Positions 7,518-17,330 of a DNA stretch of 32,069 bases are shown here, in pieces (within the stretch, counting starts at the first letter, position 1; each line of letters begins with the position of its first letter). The notes under the pieces were generated by a model. The model was not told the DNA's origin, did not search any database, and saw nothing but the letters and a program-made list of their open reading frames with translations. The stretch spans positions 1-32,069 of the forward strand of contig WRNH01000017.1 of NCBI GenBank assembly GCA_009776745.1. The letters are read 5' to 3'. The stretch is from Endomicrobiia bacterium (lineage in GTDB: Bacteria > Elusimicrobiota > Endomicrobiia > Endomicrobiales > Endomicrobiaceae). Both the position numbers and the translations under genes were made by a program.

Positions 7518-8120
7518 ATGTTAATACCAACAGTCATAGAAAGATGGAGTCAGGGCGCGGCGGTAACTTATGATTTGTACTCGCGCCTGCTTAAGGACAG
7601 GATTATTTTTGTCGGAGGGCAGGGCGGAGCGATAGCTACGGACTCGGCAAACGTTTTGATAGCCCAGCTTTTGTATCTTGATTCGGAAGATCCCGGAAAA
7701 GACATCAGTTTATATATTAATTCACCGGGCGGAATGGTTACTGCCGGGCTTGCGGTTTATGATACGATGCAGTTTATTAAAAGCCCGGTCACTACAATAT
7801 GCATGGGAATGGCAATGTCTTTTGGCGCGGTTCTTCTTGCCGCAGGCCAAAAAGGCAAAAGATACGCTTTGACGCACTCAAGAATAATGATCCACCAGCC
7901 TTTAATTTACGGCGGGGGATTGTCCGGAACGGTTTCAGACATAGATATTGAAACAAAAGAGCTTGTTTCCACAAAGCAAAAACTTTCGGAAATAATCGCG
8001 AAACATACCGGCAAAAAAACAGAGCAGGTTTTGCAAGATACGGACAGAAATTATTATATGTCCGCCCATGAAGCAAAAGAATACGGAATAATTGACGAAG
8101 TAGTTGTCAGTTTAAAATAA
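7518..8120 (+). CDS. clpP: ATP-dependent Clp protease proteolytic subunit ClpP
   Basis: This is the serine protease barrel subunit that works with the unfoldase ClpX encoded next. The product has 200 residues, the normal mature size. The catalytic triad is visible: Ser101 in [11 protein letters not shown], His126 in MIHQP, Asp174 in LQDTDR. The oxyanion-strand motif NSPGG is at 68-72. The residues around the serine (GMAMSFG) differ from the usual GQAASMG, though the serine and following glycine are kept. ATG 7518 has tggag 5 bases upstream. The clpX start is 44 bp downstream. Confidence 0.97.
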   Translation: MLIPTVIERWSQGAAVTYDLYSRLLKDRIIFVGGQGGAIATDSANVLIAQLLYLDSEDPGKDISLYINSPGGMVTAGLAVYDTMQFIKSPVTTICMGMAMSFGAVLLAAGQKGKRYALTHSRIMIHQPLIYGGGLSGTVSDIDIETKELVSTKQKLSEIIAKHTGKKTEQVLQDTDRNYYMSAHEAKEYGIIDEVVVSLK

Positions 8121-8164
8121 TTTTAAAGTCCTTAAAAAATACCGGTAAAAAAATAAGGTCTAAA

Positions 8165-9415
8165 ATGGACAATCACAACAACGAACAACGCTGCATGTTT
8201 TGCAAAAAAGGCGCTCCGCACAGGCTTGTGGGCGGAAGCGGAAATTATATTTGCGAAGAGTGCACAAAAAGTTCTAAAGAAATATTTGACAACTTAAATA
8301 AAAAAGAAGCCAAAGAAGCTGTCAAAAAGCTTCCTAAACCTAAAGAAATCAAAAAACATCTCGACGATTACGTTATCGGACAGGAACACGCGAAAAAAAC
8401 TCTCTCCGTTGCCGTGTATAACCATTACAGAAGAATAGAAACTGCGGCGATGTCCGGAAAAAACGACGTTGAACTTCAGAAATCAAATATACTTCTTTTA
8501 GGCCCTACGGGAACCGGCAAAACTCTGCTTGCCCAGACTTTGGCGAGAATTTTGGACGTTCCTTTTGCGATTTCCGACGCTACGACTTTGACCGAAGCCG
8601 GTTACGTCGGAGAAGACGTTGAAAATATACTTTTAAGGCTTATCCAAAACAGCAACTTTGATATCAAGAAAGCCGAAAAAGGCATAATTTACGTTGACGA
8701 AATAGATAAAATATCAAGAAGATCCGACACTCCGTCTATCACAAGGGACGTTTCCGGCGAAGGCGTGCAGCAGGCTTTGTTAAAAATTTTGGAAAGCACC
8801 GTCGCGAGCGTTCCTCCGCAGGGCGGAAGAAAACATCCTCAGCAGGAATATTTGAAAATAGACACTACCAATATTTTGTTTATATGCGGCGGAGCTTTTG
8901 ACGGGCTTGAAAAAATAATCGAAAGAAGAATTTCAAAAAAAACTTTGGGTTTTGTTACCGACGGTTCCGACAACAGAGACAAAATAAAAGACAAAGATTT
9001 TGTTCTTTCAAAAGCGCAGACTGAAGATTTGATAAAATTCGGGCTGATCCCCGAGTTTGTCGGAAGGCTGCCGGTCGTGTCGACGCTTAATCATTTGACC
9101 GTTGACGATCTGGTTCATATTTTGACGCAGCCGAAAAACGCTTTGGTAAAACAGTATAAAAAGATGTTTGAAATAGAGGGCGTTGAACTTTTATTTGAAG
9201 AAGACGCTTTGGAATTTATTGCGAAAGAGGCTTTAAAAAGAGGCTCCGGAGCAAGAGGTTTAAGATCAATAATTGAAAGTATTTTGACTGACACGATGTT
9301 TGAAATTCCCGACAGTGAAGACATTGAAAAGTGCATTATAACCTTGGAAGCCGCCGAAAAAAAAGAAAAGCCAAAACTGGTGTGCCGCAGCAAAGGCGCA
9401 AAGGAGACGGCATGA
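8165..9415 (+). CDS. clpX: Clp protease ATP-binding subunit ClpX
   Basis: This AAA+ unfoldase feeds ssrA-tagged and other substrates into ClpP. The product has 416 residues. The N-terminal zinc-binding domain has Cys10, Cys13, Cys32 and Cys35. Walker A GPTGTGKT is near 113-121, the pore loop GYVGED near 145-150, and Walker B IIYVDEID near 173-180. The ClpP-docking loop reads LGF rather than the commoner IGF (near 261-263), and sensor 2 is GSGARGL near 359-365. Its TGA overlaps the lon start as ATGA, so lon translation is probably coupled. Confidence 0.97.
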   Translation: MDNHNNEQRCMFCKKGAPHRLVGGSGNYICEECTKSSKEIFDNLNKKEAKEAVKKLPKPKEIKKHLDDYVIGQEHAKKTLSVAVYNHYRRIETAAMSGKNDVELQKSNILLLGPTGTGKTLLAQTLARILDVPFAISDATTLTEAGYVGEDVENILLRLIQNSNFDIKKAEKGIIYVDEIDKISRRSDTPSITRDVSGEGVQQALLKILESTVASVPPQGGRKHPQQEYLKIDTTNILFICGGAFDGLEKIIERRISKKTLGFVTDGSDNRDKIKDKDFVLSKAQTEDLIKFGLIPEFVGRLPVVSTLNHLTVDDLVHILTQPKNALVKQYKKMFEIEGVELLFEEDALEFIAKEALKRGSGARGLRSIIESILTDTMFEIPDSEDIEKCIITLEAAEKKEKPKLVCRSKGAKETA

Positions 9416-11793
9416 GCGAATTAGACAGATTTGCAAGCGACAAAAATGAAAACCAGAAGATACCCGACACATTGCCGATGCTTCCCGTCAGGGATATTAT
9501 TCTTTATCCGGCTATGGTTCTGCCTTTGGCGGTCGGCAGGGAAAAATCGGTAAAAGCTTTGGAAGAAGCTATGGCGACAAACAGGCTTGTATTTGTCGTT
9601 ACGCAGAAAAATATACAGATCGAAGATCCTACGCCCGACGACGTTTTTAATATCGGGACGGTATGCGAAGTTTTGCAGATGCTGAAAATGCCCGACGGAA
9701 CTTTAAAGGCACTGGTGGAAGGATTAAACAGGGCGCAGTGGACGGATTTCAGGCTTAATGACAAAGGTTATGTCGAAGTCGGTTTGAAAGTTTTTGACGA
9801 GAAAGTTGAAAAAAATCCCGAAGCCGAAGCTATTATGCGCCGCGCGATTTCGCTTTTTGAACAGTATGTAAAATTAAATCCGAGAATGCCGATGGAAGTT
9901 TCGGTGTCCGTGAACAATATTTCAGATCCGGCAAGGCTTGCCGATACGATTGCTTCTCATCTGGCTATTAAAAATAATGATAAGCAGTCTATTCTGGAGC
10001 TTGTTGATCCGGTGGAAAGGCTTGAAAAAATAATACAGATCCTTAATGCCGAGATAGAGATATTGAATATCGAGAGGCGCATTCAAAACCGCGTAAGAAA
10101 CCAGATAGAAAAAACGCAGAAAGAGTATTATCTTACCGAGCAGATGAAGGCTATCCAGAAAGAGCTTAAACAGAAAGACGACGCGCAAAAAGATTTGGAT
10201 GAGCTGAGAACAAAACTTAAAAATACAAAAATGCCGGACGCCGCAAGAGAAACGGCCGAAAAAGAGTTTGCAAGGCTTGAAAAAATGATGCCGATGTCTC
10301 CGGAAGCTGCGGTAATAAGAACGTATTTGGATTGGATTATCGACCTTCCGTGGGAAAAAACGACCGAAGATAATCATGACCTTAAAAGAGCGAAAGAAAT
10401 TCTTGATCAGGATCACTACGGACTTGAAAAAGTTAAAGACAGAATTTTAGAATACCTTGCCGTTCTCTCAAGAGTTAAAAAGATAAAAGGTCCCATTCTG
10501 TGTTTCATCGGACCTCCCGGAGTCGGGAAAACATCCATAGCAAAATCCGTCGCCAGAAGCCTAGGCAGAAATTTCGTAAGAATTTCGATGGGCGGCGTCA
10601 GAGACGAAGCCGAAATAAGAGGGCACAGGCGCACGTATATAGGATCTATGCCCGGAAAAGTAATTCAGTCGATGAAAAAGGCCGGTTCAAGCAATCCGGT
10701 GTTTATTCTGGACGAGATAGATAAAATGGGCTCCGACTGGAGAGGCGATCCTTCGGCGGCGCTGCTGGAGGTTTTGGATCCGGAGCAGAATTACGCTTTC
10801 GGAGACCATTATCTCGACGTGGATTTTGATCTGTCAAAAGTTATGTTTATAACCACGGCCAACTCTCTTTACAATATTCCGACTACCTTGCTCGACAGGC
10901 TTGAAACTATAAGATTTTCCGGATATACCGACGATGAAAAACGCAATATTGCCGAACAGTTTGTTATTCCCAAACAATTAAGCGAGCACGGATTGAACAA
11001 AGAAGAACTTGTTATAGAGCGGAGCGCTCTTGAAGCAATAATAAAGAGTTATACGCATGAGGCGGGCGTAAGAAATCTTTCGAGGGAGATCGCGAATCTC
11101 TGCAGAAAAGCCGCAAAAGATCTTGCTTTTGACGCAAACATAAAAAATATTACAGTAACTTCCGCAAATTTGAATAAATATCTCGGCGTTCCGCACTATG
11201 AAAGGGAGCGCATCGCGGAAAATGATGTCGGCGTGGTGACCGGTCTTGCATGGACTGAAGTAGGAGGTGAAACTCTTACGATTGAAGTTAACAGGATGAA
11301 AGGAAAAGGCGGATTGGTTTTGACCGGAAAACTCGGCGACGTGATGAAAGAATCGGCGCAGGCCGCTCTTACATATGTGCGTTCATCGGCGAAAAAGCTC
11401 GGAATAGAAGAAGATATTTTCGTAAATACGGATTTTCACGTGCATGTTCCCGAAGGCGCTGTTCCTAAAGACGGCCCCAGCGCAGGCATAGCTTTGGCAA
11501 CCGCGCTTGCGTCAGTCTGCATGAATAAGCCCATGAAGAAAAAGACGGCGATGACCGGCGAAGTTACTCTCAGGGGAAGAGTTCTTGGTATCGGCGGATT
11601 AAAAGAAAAAGCTTTGGCGGCATTCAGAGAAGGAATAACGTCCGTTTTATTTCCCGAAGGAAATAAAAAAGATCTTGCCGACATTCCCGAGGATATAAAA
11701 AAGAAAGTCGAAATGATCCCCGTTTCACATATGGATGAAGTTATAAAAATTGCGATAGGCGCTGATAAAACAAAAAATAAGAAACAAAAATAA
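9412..11793 (+). CDS. lon: ATP-dependent protease Lon
   Basis: Lon degrades misfolded and regulatory proteins in the cytosol. From ATG 9412 it has 793 residues, normal for LonA. I chose this start because aaggag (9401-9406) lies 5 bases upstream and it overlaps the clpX stop as ATGA. A longer frame from 9331 would lie inside clpX. The N domain starts [14 protein letters not shown] central coiled coil covers about 210-300. Walker A GPPGVGKT is near 367-374 and Walker B FILDEID near 435. The C-terminal protease domain has Ser690 in KDGPSAG and Lys733 in GGLKEKALA, spaced 43 residues as in the E. coli dyad. Confidence 0.97.
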   Translation: MSELDRFASDKNENQKIPDTLPMLPVRDIILYPAMVLPLAVGREKSVKALEEAMATNRLVFVVTQKNIQIEDPTPDDVFNIGTVCEVLQMLKMPDGTLKALVEGLNRAQWTDFRLNDKGYVEVGLKVFDEKVEKNPEAEAIMRRAISLFEQYVKLNPRMPMEVSVSVNNISDPARLADTIASHLAIKNNDKQSILELVDPVERLEKIIQILNAEIEILNIERRIQNRVRNQIEKTQKEYYLTEQMKAIQKELKQKDDAQKDLDELRTKLKNTKMPDAARETAEKEFARLEKMMPMSPEAAVIRTYLDWIIDLPWEKTTEDNHDLKRAKEILDQDHYGLEKVKDRILEYLAVLSRVKKIKGPILCFIGPPGVGKTSIAKSVARSLGRNFVRISMGGVRDEAEIRGHRRTYIGSMPGKVIQSMKKAGSSNPVFILDEIDKMGSDWRGDPSAALLEVLDPEQNYAFGDHYLDVDFDLSKVMFITTANSLYNIPTTLLDRLETIRFSGYTDDEKRNIAEQFVIPKQLSEHGLNKEELVIERSALEAIIKSYTHEAGVRNLSREIANLCRKAAKDLAFDANIKNITVTSANLNKYLGVPHYERERIAENDVGVVTGLAWTEVGGETLTIEVNRMKGKGGLVLTGKLGDVMKESAQAALTYVRSSAKKLGIEEDIFVNTDFHVHVPEGAVPKDGPSAGIALATALASVCMNKPMKKKTAMTGEVTLRGRVLGIGGLKEKALAAFREGITSVLFPEGNKKDLADIPEDIKKKVEMIPVSHMDEVIKIAIGADKTKNKKQK

Positions 11794-11814
11794 AGCAATA
11801 TTGGAGGCTGTAAA

Positions 11815-12948
11815 ATGAAGAAACAGTATCTTTTAACTCCGGGACCTACTCCTATCCCGCCGGAAGTTGCGCTTAAAGAAGCATTGCCGATTTTGCATCA
11901 CCGTACAAGCGAGTTTGCCGCGATTTATAAAGACGCCGCGGAAGGACTGAAATACGTTTTTCAGACTAAAAACGACGTTTATATGCTTGCCGGCTCCGGA
12001 ACGGGCGCCATGGAAATGGCGGTCGTAAATCTTCTCAGCCCGGGCGATGAAATAATCGTTGCAAGCTGCGGAAATTTCGGCGACAGATGGATAAAGATAG
12101 CCGAAACTTACGGCGTTAAAGTTACTTCCGTTTCAGTGCCGTGGGGAAATGCGGTAAAACCTGCCGAAATAGAAAAAGCTTTAAAAGCAAACTCCAACAT
12201 AAAAGCCGTTTATACGACGTTTACGGAAACCTCGACCGGCGTTGTAAACGATATTAAATCTATCGGCGAAATTGTCGCCAAAACAAACGCGGTTTTGGTT
12301 GTCGATTCAATTTCCGGTCTTGGCGGGCAGGAGTTCAGGACTGACGAATGGAAAGTAGACGTAAACGTCTGCGGTTCCCAGAAAGGTCTTATGCTTGCTC
12401 CTGGACTTGCTTTTATTTCTTTCAGCGAAAAAGCGTGGAAGCTGGCGGAAACGTCGAAAATTCCCAAATTTTATTATGACATAAAAAAATATAAAAAATC
12501 GTTTGCCTCGAACGAAACGCCTTTTACGCCTCCCGTAACTCTTATCGTTGCTCTTCGGGAATCTCTGAGAATGATAAAAGAAAAAGGGATCGAAAATATG
12601 TGGAACGATTACAAACTTCTTGCCAAAGCAGCCAGAGCGGGAATGAAAGCTATCGGGCTTGAACTTTTCGGCGAAGTTCCGTGCGAAGTTGTCACCAGCG
12701 CGAAAGTTCCCGAAGAAATCGGCGGAAAGATAGTAAAAACCCTCCGAGAAAAATACGGAGTTTCAATTGCCGGCGGGCAAGGCGATTTGAAAGGCAAAAT
12801 TATAAGATTTGCCCACATGGGATATATCGGCAAAGCGGATTTGCTGGTCGGGTTTGCATGTCTTGAAATGGTTTTGGCTGAACTTGGAATGAAAATAGAA
12901 AAAGGCAAAGCCGTTGCCGCGGCGGAAGAAGAACTTATAAAAGGATAA
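11815..12948 (+). CDS. Class V aminotransferase (alanine-glyoxylate / serine-pyruvate type)
   Basis: This is a PLP enzyme of the serine-pyruvate/alanine-glyoxylate family, 377 residues. The start LLTPGPTPIPPEV and HHRTSEF are family hallmarks. The PLP-binding stretch SGTGAMEM is near 61-68, the Asp in VVDSISGLGG near 164-173, and the Schiff-base lysine is Lys190 in GSQKGLM. A ggagg (11803-11807) precedes ATG 11815, 21 bp after lon. It is followed by serA, and no classical serC is visible. The pair may therefore make serine, with this enzyme converting 3-phosphohydroxypyruvate, or it may interconvert serine/pyruvate or glycine/glyoxylate. Family assignment is firm; substrate is inferred from context. 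Confidence 0.9.
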   Translation: MKKQYLLTPGPTPIPPEVALKEALPILHHRTSEFAAIYKDAAEGLKYVFQTKNDVYMLAGSGTGAMEMAVVNLLSPGDEIIVASCGNFGDRWIKIAETYGVKVTSVSVPWGNAVKPAEIEKALKANSNIKAVYTTFTETSTGVVNDIKSIGEIVAKTNAVLVVDSISGLGGQEFRTDEWKVDVNVCGSQKGLMLAPGLAFISFSEKAWKLAETSKIPKFYYDIKKYKKSFASNETPFTPPVTLIVALRESLRMIKEKGIENMWNDYKLLAKAARAGMKAIGLELFGEVPCEVVTSAKVPEEIGGKIVKTLREKYGVSIAGGQGDLKGKIIRFAHMGYIGKADLLVGFACLEMVLAELGMKIEKGKAVAAAEEELIKG

Positions 12949-12954
12949 AAAAAA

Positions 12955-13048
12955 GAGTTAAGAATGAAAAGTGAAGAGTGAAGATAATGCGTTTTCGCCA
13001 AAGGCGAAACAAGGCATTCCGCTCTTCAATCTTCACTCTCCGCTCTTC
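12955..13048. repeat. Heptamer-type inverted repeat in aminotransferase-serA spacer
   Basis: The left arm (12955-12983) contains degenerate units AGAATGA, AAAGTGA, AGAGTGA. The right arm (13020-13048) is a reverse-complement run of CTCTTCA / CTTCACT units. A perfect hairpin tttcgcc-aaa-ggcgaaa (12993-13009) sits in the middle. The repeat holds a false GTG start for serA at 12971. Confidence 0.65.
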
Positions 13049-13063
13049 TTTAAAGAGGGAACA

Positions 13064-14644
13064 ATGTACAAAATTTTAATGACTTACGACAGCATGGAAG
13101 GTTTGGACGCTTTAGTCGCCAATAAAGAGTTTAAAATTGAGGTGCACAATAAACCTTCTCCGGAAGAGTTTAAAAAACTTATAAAAGATTACGACGGACT
13201 TTTAATACGCTCGGAAGTAAAAGTTACCGCCGAGATAATCGAAGCTGCCGAAAAGCTTAAATTTATCGGCCGCGCCGGTACGGGCGTTGATAATGTCGAT
13301 AAAGCGGTCGCTACGCAAAAAGGCATAGTCGTCGCGAATGTTCCCGGCGGAAATACTGTTTCCGTAGCCGAACATACCATAGGTCTTATTCTTTCAATGG
13401 CAAGAGGCCTTCCGGATGCCTGCGCTTCCATGAAGAACAAAAAATGGGAAAAGAAAAAATTCATGGGCAATGAAATATTCGGCAAGACTTTAGGGCTTAT
13501 AGGTTTGGGGAGAATCGGCACGGAAACTGCCAAAAGACTTTTGTCTTTCGGAATGAAAGTTGTCGCATACGATCCTTTCGCGAACGCCGATATGGCGAAA
13601 AGCCACGGCATAAGTTTAACGTCTCTTGACGAAGTTTTCGCGCAGTCCGATTATATTTCCATACATTCGCCTCTTACGGACGATACGAGAGGAATGATAA
13701 ATACCTCAAACATAGCAAAAATGAAAGACGGCGTAAGAATAATCAATTGCGCAAGAGGCGCGATTATTAATGATAAAGATTTGGCTCAAGCCGTAAGATC
13801 CGGCAAAGTCGCCGGCGCCGCTCTTGACGTTTTTGTTAAAGAACCGCCTGAAGACTGGAGCCTTATTGAGACGGGAAATATTATTGCCACGCCTCATCTT
13901 GCCGCTTCCACGGAAGAAGCGCAGGTTAAAATAGCCATAGAAATGAGCGAAGTCATAATAGATTTTTTCACTAAGGGTCTTATAAGGAATGCCGTAAACG
14001 TTCCTACGGTGGATTGGGAAACTTACAAGCAGATGAAGCCTTATATAGATCTTTCCGGAAAAATCGGTTCTTTTGCCGGACAGATTACCGAAGGCGGAAT
14101 TAAAGACGTAGAAATAAGCTATTCCGGAAATGTCGCGAATTTTAACGTAAGTCCTCTTACCGTTTCTTTTCTTGCCGGTTTACTCGGACGCATTCTTGAC
14201 ATAAAAGTAAATTCCGTTAACGTTTCTTTGATGGCCAAAGAAAGAGGAATCAACGTAAAAGAAATTAAACATAGCGCTGCCGGCGATTACACCGGGCTTA
14301 TCAGCGCAAAAATAATTACGGATAAGGCTGAAAGCATGGTGTCGGCAACGCTTTTCGGCGATAAGAACGCTAAAATAGTAAAAATTAACGGATTGAGCGT
14401 TGATGTCGCTCCCGAAGGCGGAAAAGTGATGATTATTAACGACGACAAACCCGGCGTAGTCGGCAAAGTCGGAGTTTCTTTGGGCGATAACGGCATAAAC
14501 ATAGCGGGAATGAACGTAGGAAGAAAAAATCTCGGCGGCGAAGCGCTCACTATTATTGAAGTTGACAGCGAAGTTTCAAATGAAGTTGTTGATAAACTGT
14601 CTAAAATAGCCGGCGTGAAGAAAGCAAAGTATATAGCGCTTTAA
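13064..14644 (+). CDS. serA: D-3-phosphoglycerate dehydrogenase
   Basis: SerA oxidises 3-phosphoglycerate to 3-phosphohydroxypyruvate with NAD, the first step of serine synthesis. From ATG 13064 (agaggga just upstream) it has 526 residues, the standard long form. An upstream in-frame GTG at 12971 would add 31 residues encoded by an intergenic repeat, so I reject it. The substrate-binding domain is followed by the Rossmann motif GLGRIG near 146-151. The catalytic Arg is in NCARGA near 229-234, a Glu in KEPP near 258-261, and His in HLAAS near 278. The intervening ASB domain covers about 310-450, and a C-terminal ACT domain (MIINDDKPGVVGKVG) can give serine feedback. Confidence 0.95.
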   Translation: MYKILMTYDSMEGLDALVANKEFKIEVHNKPSPEEFKKLIKDYDGLLIRSEVKVTAEIIEAAEKLKFIGRAGTGVDNVDKAVATQKGIVVANVPGGNTVSVAEHTIGLILSMARGLPDACASMKNKKWEKKKFMGNEIFGKTLGLIGLGRIGTETAKRLLSFGMKVVAYDPFANADMAKSHGISLTSLDEVFAQSDYISIHSPLTDDTRGMINTSNIAKMKDGVRIINCARGAIINDKDLAQAVRSGKVAGAALDVFVKEPPEDWSLIETGNIIATPHLAASTEEAQVKIAIEMSEVIIDFFTKGLIRNAVNVPTVDWETYKQMKPYIDLSGKIGSFAGQITEGGIKDVEISYSGNVANFNVSPLTVSFLAGLLGRILDIKVNSVNVSLMAKERGINVKEIKHSAAGDYTGLISAKIITDKAESMVSATLFGDKNAKIVKINGLSVDVAPEGGKVMIINDDKPGVVGKVGVSLGDNGINIAGMNVGRKNLGGEALTIIEVDSEVSNEVVDKLSKIAGVKKAKYIAL

Positions 14645-14650
14645 AAAGGC

Positions 14651-14705
14651 AATTACGAATAAAAAACTAAAAAGGCGGTTTGTCGTTGATTTGTAATTCG
14701 TAATT
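14651..14705. repeat. Heptamer-type inverted repeat in serA-CpXC spacer
   Basis: aattacgaat (14651-14660) and attcgtaatt (14696-14705) are perfect reverse complements. The right arm extends as degenerate 7-base units TTTGTAA TTCGTAA. The left flank aaaaaggcaatta is shared with the spacer at 18081. The repeat starts right after the serA stop and ends just before the next ribosome-binding site. Confidence 0.65.
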
Positions 14706-14725
14706 ACGGTTTGTTAAGGTTTTTT

Positions 14726-15379
14726 ATGTCAATTTCAAGTTTGGAAGAAATCAAATGCCCGTGCGGAGAAGTTTTTGAAGCAGAGCTTTTATCTGCGATA
14801 AGCGTATCGGATAATCCGGAGCTTAAAGAAGCTTTAATTTCCGGAGAGATAAATATTGTCTGCTGTCCCGCGTGCGGAGAAATGTTTTACGCGGAGCGGT
14901 TTATTCTTTATCATGACAGCGGGAACGAACTGATTGCTTTTGTGTATCCTTCAAGTTTTGAGGGACAGGCCGCTCAATGTAAGCAGAAAATGCAGAGCGA
15001 GTTCAGCTCCGCGATTAAAAACTTTGAAGACAAAAACAAAATTACATATGATCCGATGCTTTTTTTCGGAATAGACGATTTAACTCTCATGCTTAGGGCA
15101 GAGCAGGAACTTGAGGATGAAGAAAACGTTTTAATTTATACCGCCCAGAAAATCAATCTTAGTTTTGTTAAAATACCTCCGAGTTTTGCCAGAAAACTAA
15201 ACATGCCGAAAGCGCTTCCAGTTTTAAAAGGGGAAAAGAAGTTCGGCGAATCGTCTCTGGGCGCGTTAAAAATGCTTATTAAACATAACCCCAATCTTCT
15301 TCATTATGTAAAACTTTCGGAAAAACTTTCAAAAAATAAAAATCTTATTGAAGAAATCAACAAAAAACTGCAAAAATAA
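14726..15379 (+). CDS. CpXC domain protein, function unknown
   Basis: The 217-residue product has two Cys pairs in its first 55 residues: CPCG near 11-14, and CCPACG near 46-51 followed by MFYAERF. This is the layout of the CpXC family (C-P-x-C), probably one zinc-binding site. The remainder is alpha/beta then helical, ending in a Lys/Asn-rich helix. I chose ATG 14726, preceded by aaggt (14716-14720), over the in-frame TTG at 14711. There is no signal peptide or membrane segment. The neighbouring genes (serA, and an envelope operon 134 bp downstream) do not reveal its job. Confidence 0.8.
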   Translation: MSISSLEEIKCPCGEVFEAELLSAISVSDNPELKEALISGEINIVCCPACGEMFYAERFILYHDSGNELIAFVYPSSFEGQAAQCKQKMQSEFSSAIKNFEDKNKITYDPMLFFGIDDLTLMLRAEQELEDEENVLIYTAQKINLSFVKIPPSFARKLNMPKALPVLKGEKKFGESSLGALKMLIKHNPNLLHYVKLSEKLSKNKNLIEEINKKLQK

Positions 15380-15385
15380 CATATA

Positions 15386-15415
15386 TTGACCGCATCTAAA
15401 AATCTGCTTTGTAAA
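15386..15415 (+). promoter_or_regulatory. Possible promoter for the envelope operon
   Basis: TTGACC (15386-15391), an 18-base spacer and TGTAAA (15410-15415) lie about 100 bp before the deacetylase gene. The -10 box is weak. The following leader (15450-15500) is very A/T-rich and contains other -10-like strings such as TATAGT and TAAAAT, so the true box may lie there. Confidence 0.3.
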
Positions 15416-15513
15416 CGATCTGCTTTAAAATAAACTTAAACCGTAGAGACTTTCATATAAAAATATAGTAAAATTATTTAAAATATATTTATTTTTTATA
15501 TGCGGAGAGTGAA

Positions 15514-16224
15514 ATGAAATACTTACGCTACAGGCATCTTTTCAGATTGTTTGAGCATATCCAGCCTTTTGTTAATTATTCAATACCGAAAGAGGAAGCT
15601 CTTCCGGCGGAGAAGGTTCTTGTTATCGCTCCGCATCAGGACGATGAAGCCGTAGGGTGCGCGGGGACGATTTTAAAACATACAAAAGCCGGCAAGAGCG
15701 CCGAGATCGCGTTTTGTACGTTTGACAGCGCCGAAAGAATGAAAGAGTCTGAGCATGCGGCGGCGATGCTCGGTTCCAAACGGAATCATTTTTTACAGTT
15801 TCCGTTAAGATCTTTAGACGGAAATAAACATTTTGAAGAAAATTTGGAGATGCTTCTGAAAAAAACCGCTCCGGAGATAGTTTTTCTTCCGTTTTGGTTT
15901 GATAATCATCCCGACCACCGCGCCGTTTCAAAAGCTTTAATAAAAATAAAAAAGAAAATAGATTTGAACATTATGATATACGCTTACTCGGTGTGGACTC
16001 CGCTTAATCCGAACTGTATTTTTGATATAAGCGCCGAATGGGAAGATAAGAAAAAAGCGATTGAGTGCTATAAAACCCAGCTTGCGTCTAGGAATTATGT
16101 AAGAATTGCGCAGGGTTTAAACCAGTACTGGGGCGAAATCAAAAGCCACGGAATGAAATACGCGGAAACGTTTTTCAGGGCGACGGTAAAAGAGTACATA
16201 TCTCTCGGTAAAAAGATATTTTAA
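15514..16224 (+). CDS. PIG-L/LmbE family deacetylase
   Basis: This is a zinc-dependent N-acetylglucosamine deacetylase-like enzyme, 236 residues. The metal and catalytic motif reads APHQDDE at 39-45 (family consensus is HPDDE-like), and the second metal motif is NHPDH at 131-135. It has no signal peptide, so it should act in the cytosol on a sugar intermediate. ATG 15514 follows gagag, and its stop overlaps the next start by 1 base (TAATG). It heads an envelope operon with two glycosyltransferases, LpxK and GmhB. It probably deacetylates an acetylated sugar of LPS core or another glycan before transfer; the exact substrate cannot be read from sequence. Confidence 0.88.
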   Translation: MKYLRYRHLFRLFEHIQPFVNYSIPKEEALPAEKVLVIAPHQDDEAVGCAGTILKHTKAGKSAEIAFCTFDSAERMKESEHAAAMLGSKRNHFLQFPLRSLDGNKHFEENLEMLLKKTAPEIVFLPFWFDNHPDHRAVSKALIKIKKKIDLNIMIYAYSVWTPLNPNCIFDISAEWEDKKKAIECYKTQLASRNYVRIAQGLNQYWGEIKSHGMKYAETFFRATVKEYISLGKKIF

Positions 16225-17330
16225 TGAAATATAATGTGCTTCATATTTTTTCCTCAAAAGCTGTCGGCGGCGCGGAAAAAAAGACTCTTTTTCTTGCCGA
16301 CACTCTTCAAAAATCAGGACTTGCAGAAAATATAATGGGCGTTGCCGAAGACACTTATATGTTTGAGCAGTCCCTCGAAAAAAATCTCAAAACCGTTAAT
16401 TTTAAAGCCGGCGGATCTTTGGATCCCGTCGGAATTTTCAGGCTGATAAAAATAATCAAAAAATATAATATCGATATAGTGCACGTGCATCAGGGAAAGC
16501 TTTACTGGCAGTCGATCATAGCGGGAATTTTTTGCCCTAAAACAAAAATTATTTTTCACAGAAGGCAGGATACGCGTCACGGTTTTTACAGCAGACTGCA
16601 CTACAGATTGGCTGATGCAGTGATCACAGTTTCAAAAGCCGTTGCGGACGGGCTTATAAAATATGAGAAAGTTCCGTCGGATAAAGTTTATGTCGTTTAT
16701 AACGGATTAAACTTTGATAAATTTGATATCAATGCCGATTGCGCCGATATAATAAAAACTTATGATTTAAAAGGAAAAACCGTTATAGGAACGGCTGCCG
16801 CGATAGTTGATTTCAAAGGCAAGGGGCAGATTTATCTGATAGAAGCGGCAAAAAAACTCAGACAGCATTATCCCGATTTGCGCTATCTGATCGTGGGAGC
16901 CGGCGCCGGAATTGAAAAACAGAAAGAGTACGCGAAATCTTTGGGCGTTGACGATATAGTTTATTTTACGGGTTATCGGGAGCAGGTGCAGAAGTTTATC
17001 CTTGCCATGGATATATTTTGCCTTCTGTCATGGGATACCGAAGGCGTGGGAAACGTTCTTATTGAAGCGCAGGCTTTGGGAAAACCTGTTATAGGCACCG
17101 ATATAGGCGGAATTCCTGAAACGTTTATTGACGGGAAGACAGGCATTTTGATAAAGCCGTCCGATACGGATGAAACGGCGGAAGCGATAAAAATATTTAT
17201 AGAAGATCCTGAAAAAGCGAAACGGTTCGGGAAATGCGGAAAAGAGTTTGTCGAGAAAAAATTTACGATAGACAATATGGTGAAAGAAGTTACCGGCGTT
17301 TACAATAAAGTAATGACGGGGAAAAAATGA
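16224..17330 (+). CDS. Glycosyltransferase family 4
   Basis: This 368-residue GT-B retaining glycosyltransferase has an N-terminal acceptor half with GGAEKKTLFLADTL near 13-26. The C-terminal nucleotide-sugar half has IVGAGAG near 227-233 and the E-x7-E type motif in EGVGNVLIEAQALGKPVIG, followed by GGIPE. There is no membrane segment, so it likely works at the inner face of the inner membrane. Its ATG overlaps the upstream stop, and its TGA overlaps the next start (ATGA at 17327-17330). Context suggests LPS core or surface-glycan assembly. Donor and acceptor unknown. Confidence 0.92.
   Translation: MKYNVLHIFSSKAVGGAEKKTLFLADTLQKSGLAENIMGVAEDTYMFEQSLEKNLKTVNFKAGGSLDPVGIFRLIKIIKKYNIDIVHVHQGKLYWQSIIAGIFCPKTKIIFHRRQDTRHGFYSRLHYRLADAVITVSKAVADGLIKYEKVPSDKVYVVYNGLNFDKFDINADCADIIKTYDLKGKTVIGTAAAIVDFKGKGQIYLIEAAKKLRQHYPDLRYLIVGAGAGIEKQKEYAKSLGVDDIVYFTGYREQVQKFILAMDIFCLLSWDTEGVGNVLIEAQALGKPVIGTDIGGIPETFIDGKTGILIKPSDTDETAEAIKIFIEDPEKAKRFGKCGKEFVEKKFTIDNMVKEVTGVYNKVMTGKK

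Noticed and set aside
9331-9411. Upstream in-frame extension of lon inside clpX
   Set aside because: ATG 9412 with aaggag 5 bases upstream and ATGA overlap is a far better start.
12971-13063. Upstream in-frame extension of serA from GTG 12971
   Set aside because: It lies wholly in the intergenic heptamer repeat; ATG 13064 has a good ribosome-binding site and gives normal family length.
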